From the NCBI RefSeq assembly GCF_010093815.1, contig NW_022985551.1, positions 1,475,311 through 1,539,310 on the forward strand: a DNA stretch of 64,000 nucleotides, in the 5' to 3' direction. The notes beneath the pieces are model-generated. The model had not been told where the DNA came from. It searched no databases and saw only the letters and a program-made list of their open reading frames with translations. This DNA comes from Pseudovirgaria hyperparasitica (taxonomy: Eukaryota; Ascomycota; Dothideomycetes; Acrospermales; Acrospermaceae). Below are positions 1 through 10,369 of the stretch, piece after piece. Each line of letters begins with the position of its first letter. Positions within the stretch are counted from its first letter, which is position 1. A program made the translations under genes and the position numbers.

Positions 1-3000
1 AACGCAATGGCATCGACGCCGTACTGACTCGTCGATCGTGTGTAGTCTCCTAAGCTTCCCGCGCGAATGAAACTCAGAGGTAGTCGCTCATTGTCCACGT
101 CTAATAGTAGAACTGTCTTGCCTCGATAGCTCACAGCCAGGGAAGTATAGTCATCAGAAAAAACTGCCAGACTAGGTGACTGACTAGGAAACTGCTCTAG
201 ATCGGAACTGTCTATGCTTCCGACAAGATTTATCACGTTTATCTCAATACCATCGCCTACCCGTAGAGTTCGCAAGGTATTATCTCGACAGGCCACCAGT
301 AAGAGTTCGTCATCAATGGTAAACATTGCTGACATTATTGGATGCGTCACACCATGCTTCCATAAATTTTCTCCGGTATCTGTGTCCCAAAGACAGGCAT
401 GCCGCAATCCGATTGTAAGAAGCCAGCGCTCATCGTTGGCGAATTGCACGAGCTTTACCCGCTCAGCATGGCATAAGGTCTTTGTCAGTTGGAAAGAACC
501 GCCGTCGTAAAGTTTGACTGCGCCTTTAGATAAACCAATCGCGAATAGTCTCTCGCCATAAGTGACGGCAGTCGTCTGAGCACCTTGAAAGTCAATTCGC
601 GCTAGACAATCGTCCCAAGACTTTTGATACAGCCCCTTCACAAGGAGACCACGCTGTCTAGCCGAGTACATCCGGGCGATGATAGAGTCAGAAGGACATA
701 TTGGAGGTATCAACGAATGGATCGAGGACGGTGAGGCAAGCAGCTGAGAACGAAATTTGGCACTAACGCGAATCAGGTCTGTGGCCCATAGCTGTACTGT
801 TTCGACTTCTCGAGATACTGGAGGATAATGTTTTGCTCGTCGCTCTAAGAAAGCTCCCAGGTTCTTAGCGGCTCGTATCAATATTCCAAGGTCCTTTGAT
901 CGGGCCGCGTATTCGATCCAGGAAAATACATTTCCTTTGAAGAACAAACACAGTTCTTCAAGTGGACCAGGATGTACCGATGTGGATCTATATATGTGGT
1001 CCGAGAAAAACGAACAAACATATCCTTCAAAGGCACTCTTCGAAGCAGGGTTGTCTGGTTTGAAGGGCTTCGTATTGCTAAACGACCGTCGTGCAACGAA
1101 AGGAGGACGGCCATTCAGGATCTTCTGTTCTCTGAACCAGTCACTGGACAAGAATCGAGCGCAAATGCTTGCTAGATAGGCGTGGCTCACTTTCCTGTCG
1201 ATTTGCAGCTCAGGGATGCAATTCTGCGCGATCATGAACTCCTTGGCAGTTTGATGAACCATTTGCACACGCGAGGCGTGATCGATAAAGACTAGATGGC
1301 CACAAATGGAAGCAATAGACTGTTCCAGTCCATGCACAGTCTCCTTTATGTCTAGCTTGAGCGCATACTGCAGCTCTTGGACCGTCAAGGGGCGGATGGC
1401 ACAGACGCACCAGGTCAAAATCGCTCGAGCTAACTTCGTGTTTCGATTTGACTTGAGAATATTGCGAAGCATCCTGGCGTAGACATCATTCATGTCCGGA
1501 GGTACTTCATTTAGGACACTTTCGATGGCTTCTTCACTATACGTAGTTTTGAGTTCCCGTACAATGAGCCGTACCCACAAGAAAGAGCCATTGGCCTTAG
1601 TGAGAAGTTGCTCCTCAAGCCATGCCCTGGTATCACCATACCCCACTGGCAGTTGATCCATCATTGAGTCAAGGTATATCTTGACGTCTCTTGCCGTATC
1701 AGCTGCCGATATTTGACGCTGTACCACCGATCCCTTCATAGTCCCAAAAGCATGCTCTATTTCGGGGATCCTACGACTTGTTATCAGAATGCGCAGATTT
1801 GGCGGTGGTCGACCAAGTAACGAAAAGAGTGCATGACTATTGCTGCATTCATCAAGTCCATCAATGACCCAATGATGAAATTGTGAACCTTCAAGGGGAA
1901 AAAGACATCTTTGAAAGAGTTTCCGCCAGACTGCCCTCTCATCCTCTCGATCCCAGGATACGTCTTCTTTCTGAAGCTCCATCATCTTGTTCCTTGAGAT
2001 AGAATCAATGAAGGCCATCTGCAGTGCCAACGACCGGAGACAGTCAGATACCGTCGAACGCCCAGTGACGCCGTCCTTGAAAAAGAAGTAACTACAGCTA
2101 GACCCATCCCCTCGAAGCTCGTGGATTACATGGCTTGCTAGAACAGACTTGCCAGAAGCAGCGTTACCACTCAACCAAAGAAAGGGAGGCGATTTGCGAG
2201 AGAAGTTTCGCCAGCTATCAAAGACTACATCGTCGCTGAACCACTTGCAAGACCCAAGAGCACGATTCTCATCAAGCACCATCAGATCGTCCTCGGGTAA
2301 GTCGGGTATGGCGGTCAAAATCTTCAGACCATCGAGCTTTTGCTCGGACGGGTTTGTATTATTAGAGTATTCTAGTTCTCGTTAGTATGGCGACTCTGCA
2401 ACCCGTATGGCCCAATCAACCTTCGGAAACCACAGCATCGACTGTCGCGCTTAACGCATTACGCACAATCTTGTAGTTGGAATCGTCCGCCGAGTCAAAC
2501 TTGCAGACGCCTCTGTGGTCTGCATATATGCATTCAAACCGCTCTCCAGCAAACCCGAGAGTCGCTGAGTCTTTGTCGACTATGAGAGCGGATGCGAGGC
2601 CAATCTTGCTAGGTTGCGACTCAAAAAATGAGCGTAGGTGGAGGTCTTCAGCATACTGGCGAAAAGTCTCGTTGATGGTCGAAATGGAACTTGAGCTTGG
2701 ATCGAGCTCGTCCACAAAAGGCTTCGAACCACTGACTAATCTTAGGATGTTCCTGAGCGTACGAGCCATATCAGATCCGCGATGGGGAGTGGCCAAGAAA
2801 TGTATAGCCCTGACGCGGCTTGCAAACTCGCTATACAATGCCTTCTGTCGTGCCACGACATAGGCCTATCACAGAATCAGCACACGGCTGTGACCAATAT
2901 CTTTCCACTCCAAACCTTTTTGATCACAATCCCTCCCATACTATGGCCGACTAAGATGATTTTGGTCTGTTGACGAGGTCTTCGTATGTTACCATATTAC

Positions 3001-3467
3001 TCCATGGTTTTGACGTACCCTTGATCTCCTGATGTGAGGACTATCTTGGACTTCACCCAATAGCGAATGTGCAAAGTCTTGTATGTTCAGGATACTCTCA
3101 CGCCTCTCACTCCAGTCAGCCTTGTAGCCAAAGCTGTGAATGCGGACATTCTCAAAATCAGGATCGTTTGGTAACCATTCCTTTGGCCAGAAATGGAAGT
3201 TCGAGGACGATTTCGACCACGTCTTGCGAGATCCGCCACCTAACCCATGGACGAAAATGAGGTCGATCAGCGGCGTGGGCACTGCAGACAACAGATGCAA
3301 GCCCAAAGGGCCCTTTGCTTCATCTGTGGAAAGGTCGATAGATTCATTGATACTTTCAACACCTGGCTTTCGTTGTGAATTTGACGTCGACCGTCTCCAG
3401 AGCTGTTGGTTGTATGGTCAGCCTAATACTATATAGTAATTAGTCCAGCTCCACATACCGAGTTCAT
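1..3467 (-). CDS. NLR/STAND protein: alpha/beta-hydrolase + NACHT + propeller (3' part outside window)
   Basis: This is a fungal NOD-like receptor, a signalling ATPase of the kind that acts in non-self recognition and heterokaryon incompatibility. Exons on the minus strand are 3467-3459, 3402-3019, 2966-2916, 2865-2421 and 2371 to the left edge, giving at least 1086 residues. The N-terminal domain is a PGAP1/SesB-like hydrolase with oxyanion motif HGLGG at about residues 55-59 and nucleophile elbow GHSMGG (Ser140). A NACHT ATPase follows, with Walker A GNAASGKS near 365 and Walker B WVIDGLDEC near 463. After a helical region come beta-propeller-like repeats (for example ACLWDTDTGENLWKH). The start is a 9-nt first exon (MNS) before a GTATGT donor; the reading frame upstream of 3402 has a stop and no ATG. 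The last intron has a TACTAAC branch site. The reading frame is open through to position 1, so the C-terminus is unseen. The functional class is firm; the ligand and partners are unknown. Confidence 0.85.
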
Positions 3468-4197
3468 GGCAGTTTTCCAAGTCAGCACTAGACTAGAGTC
3501 TATCGTACTAATTTGATGAAAGTCACTGCATGTCCCAACTACTCATTAGAGTCTGTAAGGAATGACAAAGTTGTTCGCACTGGAAGCCTGAGTATCTTCA
3601 AGTTTGAAGGCGGGGCAACGAGAACCATCTGCAATTTATTATTAGAAGCAAAATTACTGGCCAATCGCAGACACTGTCGATCTGCATGGATATACGAGCC
3701 TTACTAGACTGGCGCCTGGTGTGCTGTTTTCGAGTCGACCCCGTTCTAGTGAAATGTCGATGCGACGAAAATTGGACCATTGAGTCAGGTGAAAGAAATG
3801 ATGCTCACGTATCGACACGAGCGGCTAAAGTGGGCGTCAACTGTTGAACAAGCAGATTCCCACTTTGACAGTTGAGATGTGATGGTGATCAATTTGTCCT
3901 GGCGCACTGCGACCCACTTATTTTAGCGCGAAACGGGCTGAGGGCGCCAGAATGCAGCTGCAGTCGCGATAGAGTCTGAGGGTTCTGACTATATCAGTCG
4001 ATGCCGAGGGCAAGTAATGGTACACCTCCTCAAACTTTGCAGCGGCTGTAGGACTAATTTTCTCGGGATCGAAAGGACCGGTGCTCTCCTCCCAATTTTT
4101 CGCTGATTGATTTATATGATGGATGCCATTTCCAAGCACGGAATCGACGAGAATGTGCTGAGGAGTAAGCTAATCGTATATAGTGTCATGACCCAAG
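3468..4197. other. Divergent intergenic region, NLR / fructosamine-3-kinase
   Basis: These 730 bp separate two divergent starts and must hold both promoters. A 73-codon open frame on the minus strand (3918-4139) begins with GTG and shows no family I recognise. I see no TATA box of convincing quality, no repeat and no RNA gene. Confidence 0.5.
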
Positions 4198-5289
4198 ATG
4201 TTAATATCGCCAGGCCTGCCGTCCGTGGCGTCTGTAACTAAAATCTCTCGTCATGGAGCATCGGCTTGGACAAAGCGCTTCCGAATCGATGTACAGCACA
4301 CTGACCAGACTAAGGCGAGTTACTTCATGAAGCTGTCTTTGGACCATCACGGAAAAGAAGCGTTGAAAGGAGAGTACGAGGGAACAGCTGCACTGCATGA
4401 CCTTGCCCCTGAACTGGTGCCCAAGCCAATTGCCTGGGGCTCTCTCGAGTCCAAAGAAGATACGCATTTCTATCTGACCAAGTTCTACGAGCTCGGTGAA
4501 CAGTTACCGAGTGAGGCCGATTTCTGCAAACGGTTGGCAGATCTCCACCATAAACATTGCTCTCCGAACGGAAAATATGGTTTCCATGTTACTACGTACA
4601 ATGGTGATCTGCCACAAGACAACACCTACGCTGATACGTGGGAAGAATTCTTCGTGAACGGGCTAAAGCATGTTCTTGCACTCAATCGCGAACGAGGTGG
4701 CGTTTCGGAAGAATTAGAGAGTCTCGTTCCGGATTTGTTGGAGAAGGTAATACCTCGACTCCTGAGACCTTTAGAAACGGGGGGGAACTCTATCAAGCCG
4801 TCTCTTGTGCACGGTGACCTGTGGTGTGGGAACGCAGCCATCGATCAAGAGGATGACAAGCCAATCATTTTCGATCCGTCGAGCTTTTGGGCACACAACG
4901 AATGTGAGTAGAGACATGTAGATTGTGCTGTGGTCGAATTTTGCTGACGAGAAGCTAGATGAGCTTGGTAATTGGCGGCCTGCACGGAACAAGTTTTCGC
5001 AGAGTTACTTCAACGCGTATCACTCCCACTTTCCGAAAGCTTCCCCAGAAGAGGACTACGATGACCGTAATGCGCTTTATGCCTTGTGAGAAGTCCTATC
5101 GCTATACCTGACTTTAATCCTCTTCCGGCTGACCTCAATAGACGTTTCAACCTGCATGCGGCAACTTTGTTTCCTAACATGGCAAGCTTCCGAGAAATGG
5201 TTATTGAGGAGGCAAGAAGGTTGATTGCGAAGTTTCCTGAGGGCTACGACAGCTGGGCTCAGGCAAGTGCTGGGGCCTCGGAACATTGA
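4198..5289 (+). CDS. Fructosamine-3-kinase / ketosamine-3-kinase family protein
   Basis: Kinases of this family phosphorylate the 3-hydroxyl of protein-bound ketosamines, which destabilises the adduct and deglycates the protein. Exons are 4198-4903, 4959-5085 and 5142-5289, giving 326 residues, the usual family length. The protein has an APH-like kinase fold. Family blocks include HGASAWTK near residue 20, GKYGFHVTTYNG near 126 and the catalytic loop VHGDLWCGN with Asp207. Asp226 in IIFDPSSF is the likely metal ligand, and WAHNEYELGNWR crosses the first intron. Both introns have GTGAGT/GTGAGA donors and CTAG/ATAG acceptors. An in-frame stop lies just upstream of the chosen ATG, and the N-terminus aligns with homologues from about residue 5. 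It is convergent with the aldo/keto reductase at 5527-6860. There is no signal peptide, so it is probably cytosolic. Confidence 0.9.
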
Positions 5290-5526
5290 TGACTGGCAAG
5301 CTGAATGATCAACACGAGACAGATTTCGTTTTCAGCTGTTTACACAAGGGTCAGGCTTTAAGGACTGAGATTTGACATTGATTCATGCGGTCCCTCGCGT
5401 CTTTAGCTCAAAACGTGACAGTCGGCTGAGACACGTGCTTTGAAAGTTAATTTGAGAATGGCTGCAATTCCTGGTCTGGCTGTGTCGATATCATATTCAA
5501 TCTCTGCTCTAATTATAGGTGCGACA

Positions 5527-6860
5527 TTACTGTTCGGTCGGCTCATCATGCTTTTCGTCGAATATGTCAAAACCAATATAGTCTCTGGGTTGGAGGTAGC
5601 GTATCTCGCCAGTCTCCTTGTACACTTGATCCACTGTCTGGAGACTCTCTGGACTTAACTTCTGTAGGCTCTTGCAAAGATTCTCCTGTAAGCGACTCTC
5701 TTGGGAAGTCTTGGGAACGGCAGACAGTCCACGTGTCAATAGCCATGACAGTAGCACCTGCGCTGGTGTCAAATCAAGCTTTCCAGCAAGAGTTATAATC
5801 TAAGTGAAAACATTAGCTAAAGTATTTACCTATACAGCTCTTAATCGTACTTTCGGATGTAAGAGAGGAACTGGGATGTCCTTGTGTTCCTTTACCGCGT
5901 CGATCGGAGCACCACCGAGAGGCTGATGTGCTGTTACATGGATGTTCTTATCGTGGCAGAATGAGATCAACTCATATTGTGGAAGGTAAGGGTGTATCTC
6001 TACTTGATTTACAGCTGGGGGAATGTCAGCGTCTTTTAACAGTCGTTGTAGCTTTCGTATGTTAAAGTTCGAAACACCTAAGCTGAAGTCAGCGTATAAA
6101 ACGTGAGCACACCATGGATAGACTGAACCGATGGAGCGAGCTTTCTTCGTGTGGACGAGAGCTTCCATACTCTTCCACACTTCAGGATAAGCTCGTGAGA
6201 GGTCATAATCAATCTTTGGCTGGGTCTGGTCAATTGCACAGAACGATAATACAGGACAAGCTATGTACCTTCCCATTCTCATGACGCTCTTTGATACGAT
6301 CGTTGCCTGATGACTGATATGCATGGGAAACTAAGATCCTGGATATCAGCTCGTGTTGATTGCTCAGACACAAGGTACTCACAGTGCATCATGTAGAGAT
6401 CCACTGACCCACAAAGTTGAGGTCAGCTGCCCGTCACGGCTGTGGTAATATAGCATGCGTACCATAATCCAGGTCCAGACTTTCCAGACTTCTTGCCATA
6501 GCCTCTGCGACATCACTTGGTTTGTGCCAGTTCTGATCCCTACTGTTCGTCAGATTCACAGATAGGGGGCGTCACAGTCGACACCTGAAAGACGTCATAC
6601 AGCTTTGTCGTAACAAACAGCTCTTCACGAGGCACGCCACTGTCTTTGATAAATTCTTTTATAGCTTCACCCACAGCCTTCTCGGTGCCGTAAGCAGTAG
6701 CAGTATCAATGTGCCGGTAGCCTTTCTTTAACGCAGCAAGAACAATGGCTTTCACGCGGTCTTGACCGTCGCCCTTGAATGTCCCAGTCCCGATACCAAT
6801 CGAAGGCATCTTCAGACCTTCGCCAATATCGAACTCCGTAGGTAGTGAATTCGAATCCAT
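5527..6860 (-). CDS. Aldo/keto reductase, with an apparent 1-nt frameshift in exon 2
   Basis: An NADPH-dependent carbonyl reductase of the AKR superfamily. Proposed exons are 6860-6601, 6539-6462, 6403-6383, 6330-6269, 6219-6129, 6077-5851 and 5799-5527. The catalytic tetrad is recognisable: Asp and Tyr in HIDTATAYG, Lys in VTTKL and His in DLYMMH. Later blocks are [18 protein letters not shown] and [10 protein letters not shown]. The short exons 3 (21 nt) and 4 (62 nt) are supported by family sequence on both sides. In exon 2 the frame reading [12 protein letters not shown] and the frame reading LDLDYVDLYMMH differ by one base at a run of four A (four T on the plus strand near 6480). Either the gene is newly inactivated or the base is an assembly error. 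The acceptor of exon 5 could also lie 6 nt upstream. It sits convergent with a fructosamine-3-kinase. Confidence 0.75.
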
Positions 6861-7530
6861 GATTTCGGGCGGAAGGTCTCGTCACTGGCAATTCGTCGAT
6901 TGAGAGATTGTTGTGTCAAAGCTCGTGATGGGAAGCGCAGACGGCGTGGTGGAGTGGTACATATCAGTGGGGAGGATATAATTGGTCAGTAAAAATTATT
7001 GTAGCATGACATCCAGGTCGTCAAACCCTTGATGATATAAATGATGGATAGCAAAGTGCTTCATGGTTTGAGTGGTTCTTTGTTAAGCTTCTAAATATAT
7101 TTCAAGCGGAGTTTGAATTACTGTTCGCAAGGGTTCGAAAACCGTTCTACTGGCTGCAATACTGGTGACCACTATATAGAGCATTTTATAAAACATCGCC
7201 TCACCCGTTTTTAGTCGTTGAACTTCCTACTCCTTATGGTCTCCAGTAGTGAGTGGTCATCAATGACGCTGTCGGTACGAGCCATATCGAGATAAAGATA
7301 CACGTAGGCTTTGCTACTTCAAGCGTGTCCTTTGGCCTTTGTACTTTACATGGTCTTAGGCGCACAAGCGTTCGGCGTCATGAAACGCGAGAAACGAGGC
7401 ATCAATATCATCAGGATATCATGACATTGACTACATTTGCCCTATAGAAAGCTTGCCCTTCGTGGACCTTATGCCAAGCCCAATATCACGGACTTTTCTA
7501 ATGCGCCGCGCAAAATACAAGATCCGACTT
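6861..7530. other. Intergenic: aldo/keto reductase promoter and L7 3' flank
   Basis: This 670-bp stretch holds the upstream region of the aldo/keto reductase and the 3' flank of the ribosomal protein gene. It is AT-rich around 6960-7110. I see no other gene, repeat or RNA. Confidence 0.5.
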
Positions 7531-9020
7531 TTAGTTCATTTGCTTGATAAGTGCGTTGATGAACTCCTCACGGTTACCAAGATCACCACCCTCAATAAAG
7601 TGCTTGAACTTCCTTGGGCGGAAGCCACCAGTCGGGTTGCTGAGCTTGAAGGGCCACAGGAAGTTGCTGGCCTGTTTGAAGTTGGGGCCGACGGTGTAGA
7701 TCTCGTGAATCAGGTCCTCCATACAGACGATGCCATACTTGCCGAGGCTCTCCTCAATGATGTGGTTGTCAGTCAGCGGGATACGCTGCTTGTCGATCTT
7801 ACCGTATCCACGCTTGTAGATGAGCTCGCGGACGGACTTGAGGTTAGGGTACCCGTAGGCGATGAAGGGCTCGACAATCTTCAGCATCTCGAGGGTAGCC
7901 TTGGTCAAGCGAATGAAAACACCGTTGTTGATCTGGAGGAGACGGAGGAGCTGAAGAGTCTTGCGCTTCTTGGGGTCAATCTTGTTGATACTGTGACGTG
8001 TTAGGACAGGACAATCGCATTGACATAGTGCACCTACCCCTTGATGCGGACGACGAAGACCAGCTTGTTCTCAGCGGGAACGTAGAAGGAGCCTTCTTGC
8101 TTGGCAGCACGAGAGAGACGGATCTTCTCGCGCTCAAGGTCACGGTACTCCTTGACGTAGGACTCGGCGCGCTTGAAGATGACCTTGCGCTTTTCCTTGT
8201 TGGACTGTGTGAAGCTTGTTAGCATCAGACTTTGCAAGATTGAACGCAAAGAGGAGACACGTCGACGTTGTCAGTCCCGAAAGATGGTTAACGAACGACA
8301 TCATCGACCCGTAGGTCTAGCCGACATGGTTGGTAGGTTTCATCATCTTGTCGCGATGCTTCCTCTGCGCTTGGGGGGATAGGCTTACAGCGCGGCGCTT
8401 CTGAGTCTCGGCAGCGCGAGCCTCACGCTCCTTCTCTTGACTCTTGCGCTTCTTTAACAGAGTCTCGGGGACAAGAATGTCATTGTGCGAGGGGATGCTC
8501 CTAGAAGTCGATGTCAGAATGGTCTGGCGGAAAGCAATATGCTTCTGTACTCCAAGAAGAGAACTGCAGCAGGTGCGGCATTCTCAACTGGAGATTTTAG
8601 ACTCGACTTGAATTTAATCGATGAGAGTTCTCAGTGCAGGACCTGACATCTGGATGCACAGGGGTTACATGCAGGAGTTTTTCTCAAACGACAAGACCCC
8701 GAACGTGAGTTCAGGAAAAGTGCGCGCACGCGAGGGTTTCGATGCAACGAAGCACTTTCACCGTCGACGATGTGTGGCAATTGAATTTAAGAGAGAAGGT
8801 TGCCCTTCAACTCCAAGACCCCAGGCTCTGATTCTCCTAGGATAGCTAAAAGCCAAACATCGTGGGAGGATAGAGCGACAGGAAAATCGAGCTGGGTGCA
8901 AGCTGTGGAGCCGCAAATCCAGCGAGAAAGACCACGACCATCTGCATTCTCGACTTGTGTATCAGTAGCAATGGAAAGAGCAAAGACCTACGTCTTGCTG
9001 GTGGTGGTTTGCTTCGGCAT
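7531..9020 (-). CDS. RPL7: 60S ribosomal protein L7 (uL30)
   Basis: A structural protein of the large ribosomal subunit. Exons are 9020-8992, 8500-8389, 8204-8038 and 7990-7531, giving 255 residues, close to the yeast length. The N-terminal basic extension ([35 protein letters not shown]) precedes the uL30 core, with [18 protein letters not shown] and the conserved end [20 protein letters not shown]. The start lies in a 29-nt first exon ([10 protein letters not shown]) ahead of a 490-bp first intron. Intron 2 is 184 bp, much longer than the 47-bp intron 3 and than most introns in the window, and it carries a box C/D snoRNA (see separate entry). The gene is divergent from VPS22 over 387 bp. 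The antisense open frame over exon 4 is a shadow of biased ribosomal-protein codon use. Confidence 0.96.
8263..8353 (-). ncRNA. Box C/D snoRNA in RPL7 intron 2 (snR39/snR39b/snR59-like guide)
   Basis: Reading the minus strand of the 184-nt intron, a C box ATGATGA lies at 8346-8340 and a D box CTGA at 8274-8271. A short CGAC/GTCG stem (8353-8350 with 8266-8263) can close the ends. The 13 nt at 8288-8276 (ACCATCTTTCGGG) are complementary to the conserved large-subunit rRNA segment CCCGAAAGATGGT. In yeast this segment is served by snR39, snR59 (both in RPL7 introns) and snR39b. The rule of the fifth base upstream of box D places the 2'-O-methyl on the G of CCCGA, corresponding to yeast G805, rather than on A807. 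A C'-like GATGATG lies near 8305-8299. Host gene, boxes and target agree; the exact ends are approximate. Confidence 0.8.
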
Positions 9021-9407
9021 CTTGTCGACGAGGTTGCTGCTGGCGGTGCTGCGGTTAGTTGTCGTGAAGTCGTGAGGATCGTAAATTGTAGGGTTGCAAT
9101 TTTGCTTGGGAGAATATTCGCTTGGTCGTGGGCGCTTGGACCATGCTCGCTAGACTCGAGTCACGTGGCGATAGCGATTGATCGCAACCTCACATGGGCT
9201 AAGTCATCACCACTGTGCTTCCGTGACCAATTCTCAGCAAAGACTACTAGTTGAAACTGGATCAAAGAGAAGCTCGAACCTTGTGCATCATATGATCACT
9301 CTTACCGAACCTCTTATCTGTTTATTTTGAGCATTGTCTTTCTCTCTAATTTAGCATGCGACACGACATAGCATAACTACTGATACCCGTAGCACTCACC
9401 CCTCAAC
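9021..9407. promoter_or_regulatory. Divergent promoter, RPL7 / VPS22
   Basis: These 387 bp lie between two divergent ATGs and must contain both promoters and 5' leaders. I cannot pick out a specific factor site with confidence. Confidence 0.5.
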
Positions 9408-10229
9408 ATGTCTTCGAATCGCCGCGGCGTCGGCCTCTCCGCCTTCTCTCGCTCTTCCATAGCAGCCTCACAATATGCATCCCACGGCTCAAATTTGCGC
9501 GCCACTCAGTCAACCTCCTTCCAAACCCAGCTCTCCGTCTTCCAAAACCTCCTCCATCAATTCAGTATCACCCATGCTAAGGAGATCCGATCAAACCCTA
9601 GCTTCCGCGCCGAGTTTGCACGCATGTGTAATGCCATCGGCGTGGATCCTCTGGCAAGTAGTCATCATAAAGGGAAGAAAGAAGGAGGTAGCCTGTGGGC
9701 ACAGATGTTAGGGGAGAGTGTCAATGACTTCTACTTCGAACTTGCAGTACGTGTAGTTGAGGTGTGTAGGGAGACGAGGGGCACGAATGGTGGCTTAGTG
9801 AGCCTGGCGGAGGTGAGGAAGAGCGTCCTCAGGGGTAAGGCCATTGGTGGTGGTATGGAGGTTTCTGAGTGAGTTCATGGGCACCGCTAGCCATTAGCCG
9901 ACGTGATACTCACACAGGACAGTGATGATGTTGTTAGGGCAGTAGAATCATTGAAACCGCTTGGGTCTGGATTCACAATTATCAAGCTTGGCCACAGTCA
10001 GATGATTCGGTCCATACCAAAGGAACTGAATACTGACCAGTCGACTGTTTTGGAAGCGATACAGGTGCTCGGATACGTTACCGTGTCAATGCTCCAGGTC
10101 AACCTTGAGTGGGAACGAGCCCGAGCAAAGACTGTGATCGATGATCTAATGGGCGATTCCCTCGTGTGGGCTGACAAGCAAGCCGAGGAGACGGAGTACT
10201 GGTCGCCAGCATATACACAAGGAACGTGA
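9408..10229 (+). CDS. VPS22: ESCRT-II subunit Vps22/Snf8 (EAP30)
   Basis: A subunit of ESCRT-II, which sorts ubiquitinated cargo at endosomes and bridges ESCRT-I to ESCRT-III. Exons are 9408-9868 and 9923-10229, giving 255 residues, the family length. The N-terminus ([17 protein letters not shown]) and the helical hairpin ([38 protein letters not shown]) are characteristic. Two winged-helix domains follow, with [14 protein letters not shown] and [20 protein letters not shown]. The acceptor was set at CACAGGACAG before TGATGATG because this keeps the frame and gives [12 protein letters not shown]. The gene is convergent with eIF3c, 140 bp away. Confidence 0.94.
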
Positions 10230-10369
10230 CGCTGAAGATTGTCTAAGTGGATGTGTTCCGTTTTATGACAATGCCTATAAACAATGCGGGGCATGGGTTG
10301 CGGACTTTGAGCCCAACCCACCGATTAACAACGCCGATGCAGGAAGACAGGAGAAATCCATGGGGCCGT

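Noticed and set aside
3918-4139. Minus-strand 73-codon frame between the NLR and the kinase
   Set aside because: Begins with GTG, no ATG or exon partners found and no family recognised.
5440-5658. Plus-strand 72-codon frame
   Set aside because: It overlaps the last exon of the aldo/keto reductase in antisense and has no homology.
7453-8004. 183-codon plus-strand frame over the last RPL7 exon
   Set aside because: It lies antisense to a highly expressed ribosomal gene with biased codons, crosses its intron and has no domain.
8501-8990. Long RPL7 intron 1 as host of a second C/D snoRNA
   Set aside because: No RTGATGA C box was found on the coding strand in this intron.
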